A stretch of 64,000 bases of DNA from Bradyrhizobium sp. CCBAU 53340 (lineage in GTDB: Bacteria; Pseudomonadota; Alphaproteobacteria; Rhizobiales; Xanthobacteraceae), in contig NZ_CP030055.1 of assembly GCF_015291645.1 (NCBI RefSeq), positions 1,798,001 to 1,862,000 on the forward strand. The letters run 5' to 3'. A program made the position numbers and the translations under genes. The notes beneath the pieces were generated by a model. It was not told the DNA's origin, ran no database searches, and worked only from the letters and a program-made list of their open reading frames with translations. Of the stretch, positions 37,374-45,878 are shown in pieces; within the stretch, counting starts at the first letter, position 1; each line of letters starts with the position of its first letter.

Positions 37374-37658
37374 ATGAAAGGATTGCTAAGAGCAATTCTC
37401 TTCGGAGGTGGCTGGTCGTTCGGCCTATTTGCAATCGGTTTGCTGGTGGGACTGCCGGAAGCCGCTTTCAAAGATCGCGAGTCAGTCGTCATCGGTGCCT
37501 GCTCGGCGATAGCATCGGCGCTGGTCTTTTGGACCGCAACTCGGCTGCCCGCGACCCTATCATGGCCCATCGCCATAATCGGCTGGATCGTTGGCTTCTT
37601 TCTGCTTCCCGGCGCAGTCCGCGTTCTGGTTGAAATCGCCGACCGAATGTTCCGATGA
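37374..37658 (+). CDS. Small integral membrane protein of unknown function
   Basis: A 94-residue, three-helix membrane protein (hydrophobic at about 5-28, 38-56 and 62-85). GGGAGGGG at 37361-37368 gives a strong ribosome-binding site before the ATG. I do not recognise the family. Base composition is lower in GC than neighbouring genes (for example AGAGCAATTCTCTTCGGAGG), and 15-bp direct repeats flank it, so recent insertion is possible. Confidence 0.65.
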   Translation: MKGLLRAILFGGGWSFGLFAIGLLVGLPEAAFKDRESVVIGACSAIASALVFWTATRLPATLSWPIAIIGWIVGFFLLPGAVRVLVEIADRMFR

Positions 37659-37750
37659 ATTTCAAACTGAGACACTACCGTCTGGTTCGTGCTTGTCCCC
37701 AAACAGTCGAACCAGGCTTCCACCACTTCACCACAGCTCTGCCAGCAGCC

Positions 37751-37782
37751 CTATCCACAGCCCATCCACAGAGCTATCCACG
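37751..37782. repeat. Three phased TATCCACA-like words
   Basis: CTATCCACA (37751-37759), CCATCCACA (37762-37770) and CTATCCACG (37774-37782) are spaced 11 and 12 bases apart. They resemble the DnaA box TTATNCACA, each with one or two mismatches, in a convergent intergenic gap. The last covers the stop codon of the flavoprotein gene. Confidence 0.35.
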
Positions 37783-39384
37783 GCTTGCGAACAGCGAGCG
37801 ATGATCCCGCAAGATCACCTGCGCCGCGTTGTGGCCGGGCGCGCCGGTGACGCCACCGCCGGGATGCGCGCCAGAGCCGCAATGGTAGAGGCCCTTCAGA
37901 GGCCCACGATAATCGGCATGGCCCAGCATCGGTCGCGCCGAGAACAACTGGTTCAGCGTCAGCGCGCCGTGGAAGATATCGCCGCCGAGCAGGCCAAACT
38001 GCCGCTCGAGATCGAGCGGTGAGAGGATCTGGCGTCCGAGCACGCTTGTGCCAAAGCCCGGCGCGTACCTGTCGACCGTCGCGATCATGAGATCGGCGAC
38101 CTCGTCGCGATGGTCATCCCAGGACTTGCCGTCGGGCAATTCGGGCGCGACGTGCTGGCAGAACAGGCTCGCCACGTGCTTGCCGGCAGGTGCGAGCGTA
38201 TCGTCGAGCGTCGAGGGGATCAGCATCTCGACGATCGGCTGGCGGCTCCAGCCCTGCGCGCGCGCATCGAGATACGCGCGGTCCATGTAGCCAAGGCTCG
38301 GCGCCAGGATGATGCCGGAGGTGAGATGGTCGCCATGCCCGGGCAGGGCCGTAAAGGAGGGCAGGCGGTCCAGCGCGACGTTCATGCGGAAGGTGCCGGA
38401 GCCATTCTTCCAGTGGCGGATACGGGCGAGGAAATCGGCCGGCAGCGCGTCGGCGGTGATCAGCTGCGTATAGAGCAGCTTTGGGTTGACGTTGGCGGCG
38501 ACATATTTTGCGCGGATGGTTTTGCCGTTCTCCAGCACCACGCCGACGGCGCGGTCGCGCTCGACGATGACCTCGCGCACGCCGGCATCAAGGTCGATCG
38601 TGACGCCGCGGTCGCTTGCGGCGCGCGCCATCGCCTGCGTGATCGCACCCATGCCGCCGATGGCGTGGCCCCAGACGCCCTTCTTGCCGTTCACCTCGCC
38701 GAAGGCGTGGTGCAGCATCACATAGGCCGACCCGGCGGCATAAGGGCTCGCATAATTGCCGACGATGGCATCGAAGCCGAACAGCGCCTTGACCAGATCG
38801 TGCTCGAACCGTTCGTCCAGCATCTCGCCGGCCGAGCGGGTGAAGAGATCGAGCAGGCTGCGGCTTTGCTCCAGCGTCAGGCCGCGCAGGATGTTGGCGC
38901 TCTGGATCGCATTCATCGCCTCGCGGAGCGCACCGACACCAAAACCGTCGATCAGGTTCGGCGGCGCGCGCAGCACGAATTGCCGCAGCACGTCCGCGAT
39001 GTCCTCGAGCTCGCGCGAAAACCCGTCGAGTGCAGCGGCATCATGCGCGCTGAGCCGCGCAACGGACGCCTTCGTTCGTCCCTCGCCGGTGAGGAGATAG
39101 CTGCCGTCGGGCGCGGGCAGGAAATTCTGCGCGCGCCGCTCGACGACGCGCAGGCCCTGCTCGGCGAGCTTGAGGTCACGGATCACCTGCGGATTGAGCA
39201 GGCTCACGGTGTAGGCTGCGACCGAATTGCGGAAGCCCGGATGAAATTCCTCCGTGACCGCGGCCCCGCCAACCACCTTGCGGCGCTCGACGATTTGCAC
39301 GCGCAATCCCGCCATCGCAAGATAGGTCGCGCAAGTGAGGCCGTTATGGCCAGCGCCGATGATGACGACGTCGGTTTCGGTCAT
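37774..39384 (-). CDS. FAD-dependent phytoene-dehydrogenase-like oxidoreductase
   Basis: A 536-residue flavoprotein. It has an N-terminal FAD-binding Rossmann motif VIIGAGHNGLTCATYLA (residues 7-23) with ERRKVVGGAAVTEE after it, and a C-terminal FAD block GLYHCGSGAHPGGGVTGAPGHNAA (about 500-523). This is the CrtI/PYROXD2 superfamily layout (pyridine nucleotide-disulfide oxidoreductase domain 2), a group found outside carotenoid clusters. No carotenoid genes are nearby, so a role in carotenoid synthesis is unlikely. Substrate unknown. Confidence 0.85.
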   Translation of the reverse strand: MTETDVVIIGAGHNGLTCATYLAMAGLRVQIVERRKVVGGAAVTEEFHPGFRNSVAAYTVSLLNPQVIRDLKLAEQGLRVVERRAQNFLPAPDGSYLLTGEGRTKASVARLSAHDAAALDGFSRELEDIADVLRQFVLRAPPNLIDGFGVGALREAMNAIQSANILRGLTLEQSRSLLDLFTRSAGEMLDERFEHDLVKALFGFDAIVGNYASPYAAGSAYVMLHHAFGEVNGKKGVWGHAIGGMGAITQAMARAASDRGVTIDLDAGVREVIVERDRAVGVVLENGKTIRAKYVAANVNPKLLYTQLITADALPADFLARIRHWKNGSGTFRMNVALDRLPSFTALPGHGDHLTSGIILAPSLGYMDRAYLDARAQGWSRQPIVEMLIPSTLDDTLAPAGKHVASLFCQHVAPELPDGKSWDDHRDEVADLMIATVDRYAPGFGTSVLGRQILSPLDLERQFGLLGGDIFHGALTLNQLFSARPMLGHADYRGPLKGLYHCGSGAHPGGGVTGAPGHNAAQVILRDHRSLFASRG

Positions 39385-39408
39385 TGAGGATTCAAGGCTC
39401 AGGCTATC

Positions 39409-39486
39409 GTCATTCCAGGGCTCGCGAAGCGAGAACCCGGAATCTCGGGCTTCCGGGTTCGATGCTTTGCATCGCCCCGGAACGAC
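39409..39486. repeat. Intergenic palindrome, family A
   Basis: Starts GTCATTCCAGGGCTCGCGAA and ends CATCGCCCCGGAACGAC, with inner arms AACCCGGAA / TTCCGGGTT. It lies in the divergent gap between the flavoprotein gene and the aminopropyltransferase-like gene. Confidence 0.75.
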
Positions 39487-39603
39487 ATCTGTATATCAAG
39501 CAATCGTCCATGCAACATCACGAGACCATTTATTGCTCGTTCAGGCACCTTGTGCTCCATTGCGCGCGCGCCCGGCGCCTGCCGGAGGAAAGCCGGAGCT
39601 CCC

Positions 39604-41886
39604 ATGGATTCGATCGTGCAACCCGCCGCCACGGAGCAGCCGTCTTCTTTACGCAACCGACTGCTGCTGACGATCTACACGGCCGCGATCTTCGTCAGCG
39701 CGCTGTTGCTGTTCTCGGTGCAGCCGCTGTTCACGAAAATGGTGCTGCCGCGGCTCGGCGGTTCGCCGGCAGTGTGGTCGGTGGCGATGGTTTTCTTCCA
39801 GTCGTTGCTGCTGGCGGGCTACGCCTATGCGCATCTGCTCATGCAGATCAAGAACCGCGTGGTGCCGGTCGTGGTGCATCTGGTGCTGCTGACCGCGGCC
39901 TTCATCACGCTGCCGCTCGGCATCGCCAGCGCCTATGGCGAGCCGCCCGCGTCCGGCTACGCATTCTGGCTGCTCAGCCTGTTCGTGATGTCGATCGGGC
40001 TGCCGTTCTTCGCGCTCGCCGCCAACAATCCACTGCTGCAGGCCTGGTTCGTCCGCACCGGTCACCCTGACGGTCAGGATCCGTACTTCCTCTATGCCTC
40101 CTCCAACATCGGCAGCTTCCTTGCGCTGCTGTCCTATCCGTTCCTGCTGGAACCGATGTTCACGCTGCACGCGCAGAACCGGCTCTGGACCGGCGGCTAT
40201 GGTCTTCTGATTCTGCTGATTGCAGGCTGCGGCATGCTGTTGCTCCGCTCGTCGAAGACTGCGGTGGGCGATGCGCGGACCGAAGACGCAAGCGCGCCGG
40301 CTCCAGGCATCTTGACGCGGCTGCGCTGGATCTTCCTCGCCGCGGTGCCGTCGGGCCTGCTCATCGCGGTCACCGCACACATCTCGACCGACGTCGCGGC
40401 CGCACCGCTGCTGTGGGTGCTGCCGCTGTCGCTCTATCTGCTGACCTGGGTTCTGGTGTTCCAGTCGCGGCCGCTGCTGCCGCACAAATGGATGCTGATG
40501 CTGCAGCCGGTGGCGATCGCTGGCGTCATCTTCCTACTGGCGTTCGGCGGTGAGCAGAATCTGCTGCTCACGCTCGGCGGTCATCAATTGTGCTTCTTCG
40601 TCATCGCCATGGCCTGCCACGGCGAATTGGCACGGACGCGCCCCGCAGCCAGATATCTCACCGGCTTCTATGTCGCGCTGTCGTTCGGCGGCATGGTCGG
40701 TGGCCTGTTTGCCGGCCTGGTCGCGCCCTTCACCTTCTCCTGGATCGCCGAATACCCGATCCTGGTCGCGCTCGCCGCGCTGTGCCGGCCGTCGGCAAAC
40801 GAGCGTCTTGCGGGCATCGTGAGGTGGTACTGGCTGGCGCTTGCCGCGCTCGCCGCGGCGCTCGTTGCGCCGTCCTACATGACGGGCGATCTCTCGACCT
40901 GGTTCGAGGATCACCGCGTCTGGGTCGCCGGCGCCGTCGGCGTGCTCGCAGCGCTGCTGGCGCTGGCACTCAATGCCGGCCGCTGGAAGATCTTTGCCAC
41001 CGTCGCGCTCGCACTGGTGTTGACGCGGGTCTATCCGGCTGACGAGGGCCGCGTCACCACCGTGCGCAGCTTCTTCGGCGTCCACAAGATCGTGGTGACG
41101 CCGGGTGGCTATTTCCACGTGCTGATGCACGGCACCACGATTCACGGTGCCGAGCGCTTCCGCAACAACGACGGCACGCCGGTCACCGGCCGTCCCGAGC
41201 CGATCACCTATTATCACAAGGATGGCGGCATCGGTCAGGCCATCACCGCGATCCGCGAACGCAAGGGCGCGCCGCTGAAGGTCGCGGCGATCGGCGTCGG
41301 CTCGGGCACGCTCGCCTGCGCCGCCGAGCCGGGCGAGGACTGGAAATTCTTCGAGATCGACCAGTCCATGGTCGATGCCGCGCGCGACCCCAAGAATTTC
41401 CGCTACATCTCGAGCTGTATGCCGGACCTGAAGCCGGTGATCGGCGACGCGCGTCTCACCTTCGCCAGGGAGCCTGACGGCGTCTACGACCTCATCATCG
41501 TCGACGCCTATTCGTCGGATGCGATCCCGATACATCTGGCCACCCAGGAGGCGATGAAGATCTACAAGGACAAGCTTGCCCCGCACGGCGCCGTGGTGAT
41601 GCACGTCTCCAACCGGCATCTCGATCTCGAGCCCGTGGTGGTGGGAATCGCCGATGCCAACGATTTGAAGAGTTGGGTCTATGACGAGGATTCGGGCCGC
41701 GACGCCGACTACATCTTCTCGACCGACGTCGTCATCTCCGCGCGTGAGGCGGAAGACGTCGGCAAGCTGGCATCGTCCAAGCGGTGGGAGGAGACCGACG
41801 CCGACGAGAAGGTACGGGTCTGGACCGACGACTATTCCAACATCCTCGGCGCACTGTACCGGCGCCTGCGGTACGGCGAGCAGTAG
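39604..41886 (+). CDS. Membrane protein fused to spermidine-synthase-like domain
   Basis: A 760-residue fusion. Residues 1-500 contain about twelve hydrophobic segments (LLLTIYTAAIFVSALLLFSV first). The C-terminal 240 residues form a Rossmann methyltransferase-like domain of the spermidine synthase (SpeE) type: AAIGVGSGTLACAA, FFEIDQSMVDAA, VIGDARLTF, and IIVDAYSSDAIPIHL, where a catalytic Asp is kept. Such fused membrane/SpeE-like proteins are widespread but uncharacterised. The start at 39604 follows GGAGG; the frame opens at 39550. Polyamine synthesis should not be assumed. Confidence 0.85.
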   Translation: MDSIVQPAATEQPSSLRNRLLLTIYTAAIFVSALLLFSVQPLFTKMVLPRLGGSPAVWSVAMVFFQSLLLAGYAYAHLLMQIKNRVVPVVVHLVLLTAAFITLPLGIASAYGEPPASGYAFWLLSLFVMSIGLPFFALAANNPLLQAWFVRTGHPDGQDPYFLYASSNIGSFLALLSYPFLLEPMFTLHAQNRLWTGGYGLLILLIAGCGMLLLRSSKTAVGDARTEDASAPAPGILTRLRWIFLAAVPSGLLIAVTAHISTDVAAAPLLWVLPLSLYLLTWVLVFQSRPLLPHKWMLMLQPVAIAGVIFLLAFGGEQNLLLTLGGHQLCFFVIAMACHGELARTRPAARYLTGFYVALSFGGMVGGLFAGLVAPFTFSWIAEYPILVALAALCRPSANERLAGIVRWYWLALAALAAALVAPSYMTGDLSTWFEDHRVWVAGAVGVLAALLALALNAGRWKIFATVALALVLTRVYPADEGRVTTVRSFFGVHKIVVTPGGYFHVLMHGTTIHGAERFRNNDGTPVTGRPEPITYYHKDGGIGQAITAIRERKGAPLKVAAIGVGSGTLACAAEPGEDWKFFEIDQSMVDAARDPKNFRYISSCMPDLKPVIGDARLTFAREPDGVYDLIIVDAYSSDAIPIHLATQEAMKIYKDKLAPHGAVVMHVSNRHLDLEPVVVGIADANDLKSWVYDEDSGRDADYIFSTDVVISAREAEDVGKLASSKRWEETDADEKVRVWTDDYSNILGALYRRLRYGEQ

Positions 41887-41894
41887 CTCGCTTG

Positions 41895-42923
41895 TTACGG
41901 CTGGACCGGCGTCCCCGCCGGCAGCGCGATTCCCTTCTCGCCGGCGACCTGCCGCAACAGGTCCGGCCTGTCGGAGATGATGCCGTCGACGCCGAACTCG
42001 ATCATCCGCGCCATGTCGTCGGGCTTGTTGACGGTCCAGACCACGACGCGCAACGCGAGCGTATGGGCCTCCGTAACAAGTGCCGCCGTCACATCGCCGA
42101 AATAGGGCGACCACACCGCACCGCCCGCGGCCTTGATGGTGCGCGGCAGCGAGCCACCGTGATCGGCCGGGTTGAAACCCGCCGTCCAGCTGGTGGCCTT
42201 GTCGAGGGCGTTCGTCGGTGCCGAGCCGCGCTGCAACGTCAGGTACACGGTTGGAATTTTCGGGGCCTGCTGCTGGACGAGGAGCAGCGTCCGCCAGTCG
42301 AACGACTGGATCATGACGCGGTCGGAGAGTTTTTCGTCCTCGATCACCCCGAGCAGCTTCGTGACGAAGGCTTGCGGCCCCAGCGATTCATCGGGACGAT
42401 CCGGATCGATCTTGGTCTCGATATTGAAGCGCACGCGCTCGTTGCCGGATTTGCGCACCAGCGCGAACAGCTCCTTCAGCGTGGGAATGCGTGTCCCCGG
42501 CACGGCGCGCTGCTCGGGAAACTGCTTGGCGTAGGCGCTGTCCGGCCGGATCTGGCCGACGTCATAGGTCCTGACATCGGCGAACCGGAGCTTGACGAAG
42601 GGCGTGCCTGGTGCCGCGACATAGGCGCCGTTCGCATCCCGCGCGAGATCGGGATTGAGCCCGCGCTCATGCGACACGACGACTTCGCCGTCGGCGGTCA
42701 CGCCCACGTCGAGCTCCAGCGTGTCGACGCCCATCGTCAGCGCATTGGCAAAGGCCGGCAGGGTATTTTCCGGCATCAGCGCCCGTCCGCCGCGGTGCGC
42801 CTCGAGATCGAAAGCCATCGCTGTGCCAGTCATGGCTTGTCCTGTCGTGAGAACCGAAAGCGCGGTCAGAATTGTCGCAACACGTAACAGCATCACATGC
42901 AGCCCAAGTGAAAGGACGAGCAT
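41895..42923 (-). CDS. Glycerophosphodiester phosphodiesterase, secreted
   Basis: A 342-residue protein with a hydrophobic signal sequence (about 1-37) and a GDPD TIM barrel. EAHRGGRALMPENTLPAFANAL carries the catalytic His and metal Glu, followed by DTLELDVGVTADGEVVVSHE with the second His. The end VWTVNKPDDMARMIEFGVDGIISDRPD is the typical closing block. It hydrolyses glycerophosphodiesters to glycerol 3-phosphate, probably in the periplasm. Convergent with the aminopropyltransferase-like gene, 8 bases between stops. Confidence 0.92.
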   Translation of the reverse strand: MLVLSLGLHVMLLRVATILTALSVLTTGQAMTGTAMAFDLEAHRGGRALMPENTLPAFANALTMGVDTLELDVGVTADGEVVVSHERGLNPDLARDANGAYVAAPGTPFVKLRFADVRTYDVGQIRPDSAYAKQFPEQRAVPGTRIPTLKELFALVRKSGNERVRFNIETKIDPDRPDESLGPQAFVTKLLGVIEDEKLSDRVMIQSFDWRTLLLVQQQAPKIPTVYLTLQRGSAPTNALDKATSWTAGFNPADHGGSLPRTIKAAGGAVWSPYFGDVTAALVTEAHTLALRVVVWTVNKPDDMARMIEFGVDGIISDRPDLLRQVAGEKGIALPAGTPVQP

Positions 42924-43015
42924 ATGAAATCTTGGCTCATGTCGTCCAGTGGTGCAGTTGACGGCGGCTGCGGAAAGCCAAAACTGGCTTGCAAAAGGGA
43001 TCGGGAGCGATTCAC

Positions 43016-44278
43016 ATGCGGCTCGTGCTCATTGCAACGATGGCGGCTCTGATGGTTGGACAGGCGGCAGCCAGGGATGTGTTGTCGGGGGCGAGCCTTT
43101 ACGCCGATGTGGCGCGCTACGCCTCCTTCGGCTTGCACCGCTTCGGCTCATCAGGCGATCGCGCCACGGCCGACTGGATCGCGGGCGAGCTCTCTGAGGC
43201 CGGCTACGCCATCAAGTTCCAGCCGGTGGTGCTGGGCCGGCAATATGTCGTCGAGCGGGCCAGCGCGGAAGCGGCCGGCACGTCGGTCGAGGCGACGCCG
43301 TTCTGGTGGCCGCCGGAGGACAAGGCCAGCTTCCATCTCTCTGCGCCACTCGCCCGCGATGGCGATGTTGCCGGGAAAATTCTCTGGGTCGATCTGCCGT
43401 TCGATCGCGGCGCTTATCTCGGACCTGCTCATCGTGCCGCGATCAGCGAGGCCGCCGCAAAGAAACCCGCCGCCATCCTGCTGATGATTGGCAATCCCGC
43501 CGACGATCGCTTCGCCTACAATGTCAGGCAGGAGGATGCGCCCTGGCCGGTGCCTGTCATCGTCGTCGGTGCAAAGGCGCGGGCGACGTTCGAACGCGCG
43601 CTGACATCGGGGGCGCCGGTGACGCTCGACGTTTCAGGTCATTACGAGCACGACGTCGCCAGTCGCAACGTCATCGCCGAAACCGGCATCGGTCGCGGGC
43701 CGACCATTGTCGTCTCCACGCCGATGACGGGCTGGTACTCCTGCGTCTGCGAGCGCGGTCCCGGCATCGCCAATTTCCTCGCGCTGGCGCGCACCGCGGC
43801 TGCGGAAAAGTGGCCGGCGCATTTCGTCTTCATCGCCACCGCCGGGCACGAAATCGGCCATGGCGGCATGGAGCTGTTCTTGAAGGATGGCGCGCCTGCG
43901 CCAAAGGAGACGCTGGCCTGGATCCATTTCGGCTCGTCGAATGCCTGCTACGCCTATGCGGAGGGCGCGTGCACCAATCGGGTCGACGAGGGACGCGCCC
44001 TCGTGCTGAGCAAGTCTGCGGTGCCGCTGACCGACGAGGCCTTTGCGGGAGTGGCGGCAAAACGTCTGGTGACCGAGAAGCAGGCTGTCGGCGAGCTGCG
44101 CGACGTGCATGCGGCGGGCTACGCCAATTTCCTCGGCTTGGCCGGCCTTCATCACACCTTCCACACACCGTCTGACGATCTCGGCGCGACCGGGCCTGAG
44201 ATCCTCGAGCCGGTCGCCCGCGCCTCTGTCGACGCTGTGCGGAAGATCGTCGAACGCGGCGATGCCGCGTTCAAGTGA
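43016..44278 (+). CDS. M28-like secreted peptidase homologue with HExxH motif
   Basis: A 420-residue protein with a signal peptide (1-19) and an M28-type aminopeptidase layout, including the late HHTFHTPSDD block (379-388), which in M28 supplies the last zinc His. The first M28 metal block (normally HxD...GADDN) is replaced by STPMTGWYSCVCERGPG (234-250), so its His and Asp ligands are missing. The catalytic EE block reads TAGHEIGHGG, with HEIGH at 278-282 forming an HExxH motif. It may be a remodelled metalloenzyme or an inactive relative. An upstream in-frame ATG at 42989 is less likely. Confidence 0.7.
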   Translation: MRLVLIATMAALMVGQAAARDVLSGASLYADVARYASFGLHRFGSSGDRATADWIAGELSEAGYAIKFQPVVLGRQYVVERASAEAAGTSVEATPFWWPPEDKASFHLSAPLARDGDVAGKILWVDLPFDRGAYLGPAHRAAISEAAAKKPAAILLMIGNPADDRFAYNVRQEDAPWPVPVIVVGAKARATFERALTSGAPVTLDVSGHYEHDVASRNVIAETGIGRGPTIVVSTPMTGWYSCVCERGPGIANFLALARTAAAEKWPAHFVFIATAGHEIGHGGMELFLKDGAPAPKETLAWIHFGSSNACYAYAEGACTNRVDEGRALVLSKSAVPLTDEAFAGVAAKRLVTEKQAVGELRDVHAAGYANFLGLAGLHHTFHTPSDDLGATGPEILEPVARASVDAVRKIVERGDAAFK

Positions 44279-44325
44279 GCATGATCCGGAAAAGTGTGCA
44301 GCGGTTTTCCGAAAGGATCATGCTC
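44277..44325. repeat. Intergenic palindrome, family G (GAGCATGATCCGGAAAA...GGATCATGCTC)
   Basis: Arms GAGCATGATCC and GGATCATGCTC with CGGAAAA / TTTTCCG inside. It overlaps the last two bases of the M28-like stop and sits between convergent genes; a second copy is at 45148. Confidence 0.85.
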
Positions 44326-44336
44326 AAACAGGAACC

Positions 44337-45116
44337 TCAGTTCTGGTAGTCGTAGTTGCGCGGCTGATAATACTGGCGAGGCTGCTGCTGATAATAGTAG
44401 CCTTGCTGGCCATAGCCCTGGTCGTAATAGGGCTGCGGTTGCGGCAGCTGCTGATAGACTTGGGTGCCGTAGGGGCGGTTGATCGGACGCGGTGCCGGGT
44501 AGCGCGCTCCGGTGTCGCTGCCGTCGGCCGGATAGATGTAATTGTCATCCTGCGGCATGTAGCGGCGGGCGGGCTGCGCCGGTGGCGTCAGATTCACGGG
44601 ATCGCCTGTCGTCGCATACTGCTCCTCGCCCGGCTGCCCGGCGCGAGCCACTGCATTGCGACCGCGCGGATTGCGCGCCAGCGCCACCTGCGCCGAGCCG
44701 GTCAACGTCACCGTGGTGTTGAGGACGCCCTGCTCCTGCACCAGCGCGTAAAGCGTCGAGGCATTCTGGCGCGAGAGCCGCACGCAGCCATGGGACGCCG
44801 GCGTGCCGAGACGGCCGACCGAGTCGGTGCCATGGATGGCGTGCCCGATCTTGGTGAAGAAGATCGAGTGCGGCATCGGCGCGTCGTCGAATTCCTTGGA
44901 GTAGTGATCCTCTTCCATGCGGAAGGCGCGGAAGGCGCCGTTCGGCGTTTCGCGCGAGGGGATGCCGGTCGAGACCGGCCAGTGGTAGCGCGTGACGCCG
45001 TCGACCACGACGGTCATCTGCTGATTGTCCTTGTCGATGGTGATGTCGACCTTGGCCTGCGCGGTGCCCGCGCTCACAAGTATCAGCGAAGTGAAAGCAA
45101 TAAAAAATGAACGCAT
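44337..45116 (-). CDS. L,D-transpeptidase (YkuD family) with Gln/Tyr-rich tail
   Basis: A 259-residue periplasmic protein with a signal peptide (1-21) and a YkuD catalytic domain (about 22-140). HGT is at 95-97 and SHGCVRLS at 108-115, with Cys111 as nucleophile. These enzymes make 3-3 cross-links in peptidoglycan or attach proteins to it. The C-terminal 90 residues are low-complexity, Pro/Gln/Tyr-rich and probably disordered, an extension not present in E. coli Ldts. The ATG at 45116 gives the signal peptide; the frame is open to 45143. Flanked by two family G palindromes. Confidence 0.92.
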   Translation of the reverse strand: MRSFFIAFTSLILVSAGTAQAKVDITIDKDNQQMTVVVDGVTRYHWPVSTGIPSRETPNGAFRAFRMEEDHYSKEFDDAPMPHSIFFTKIGHAIHGTDSVGRLGTPASHGCVRLSRQNASTLYALVQEQGVLNTTVTLTGSAQVALARNPRGRNAVARAGQPGEEQYATTGDPVNLTPPAQPARRYMPQDDNYIYPADGSDTGARYPAPRPINRPYGTQVYQQLPQPQPYYDQGYGQQGYYYQQQPRQYYQPRNYDYQN

Positions 45117-45147
45117 CTGACGTCTGGCCTCCGGCCTGTTCACGCTG

Positions 45148-45196
45148 GAGCATGATCTGCAAAACGTTGTTTCTGTTTTCCGAAAAGATCGTGCTC
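45148..45196. repeat. Intergenic palindrome, family G, diverged copy
   Basis: Arms GAGCATGATC and GATCGTGCTC with one mismatch and inner AAAACG / TTTCCG remnants. It lies in the promoter region of the L,D-transpeptidase, 32 bases upstream of its start. Confidence 0.75.
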
Positions 45197-45500
45197 AAAC
45201 TATAACACCGCGGCTCTCCGTCCCCGGCATGCACTATGCCTGCAATCCGGCTTTCGTTCCAGCGGCGTGCAAAGCTAACCTTCCTGCCATCGTTAACGTG
45301 ATGCGGGGCGTAAGCAAGGCCGCTTTGTGCCGCGTATGTCCCGAGGGTGCTGACATTTTCGCGAGCGAAAGATGCGTTCACATCGCCGACAATTCGTCAC
45401 AAAGCCGCAACCATTTGGCCGCTTCGGGCGTTGATCGTGGCCTACCAGACGGGTGGCTTTCGCCGCCGTTATTCCCGCCGCTATTCCCTTGGGATCGAAG
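45197..45500. other. Intergenic region, divergent, no gene seen
   Basis: About 300 bases between the L,D-transpeptidase palindrome and the glycine-zipper gene. It is expected to hold both promoters. I see no clear operator, terminator or short gene. Confidence 0.4.
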
Positions 45501-45821
45501 ATGAACAAAGCCCGTATCGCAGCCTTGCCGGCCGGCCTGCCCGTCCGCCTGCTGTTCGCCGCCGCTGCCGTCCTGTTGGCGCTGTTGTCGCTGCCGCACT
45601 CTGGCCGTGCCCAGGGCATCGTGCGCGGCGCCCAGGAAGGCTCCTATGAAGGTAACAGGATCGCCGGGCCTGTGGGCGGTGCGGTCGGCGGCGTCGTCGG
45701 GGCCGGCGTCGGCGGCGCCGTTGGCGCGGTCGAAGGCGTGTTCGGGATTCCCCACCATCGTTACTATCGCCACTGCCACGGCTACTACGACGGCTATCAC
45801 CGCTTCCACTGCTATCGGTAA
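45501..45821 (+). CDS. Small secreted glycine-zipper protein
   Basis: A 106-residue protein with a signal peptide (about 1-37, ending SGRAQ). A glycine-zipper segment follows (GPVGGAVGGVVGAGVGGAVGA, about residues 57-77), then a short His/Tyr/Cys-rich end (HHRYYRHCHGYY). Glycine zippers insert into or span membranes, as in Omp-type and SlyB-like proteins. The His-rich end could bind metal. The start at 45501 is chosen because it gives the signal peptide. Function unknown. Confidence 0.75.
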   Translation: MNKARIAALPAGLPVRLLFAAAAVLLALLSLPHSGRAQGIVRGAQEGSYEGNRIAGPVGGAVGGVVGAGVGGAVGAVEGVFGIPHHRYYRHCHGYYDGYHRFHCYR

Positions 45822-45831
45822 ATCCACCGCC

Positions 45832-45871
45832 GTCATTTCCGGGGCGTGCGGAGCACGAACCCGGAAATGAC
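45832..45871. repeat. Short intergenic palindrome, family A half-element
   Basis: GTCATTTCCGGGGCGTGCG pairs with CACGAACCCGGAAATGAC. It looks like the outer arms of family A joined without the middle, between convergent genes. Confidence 0.7.
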
Positions 45872-45878
45872 AATCGGA

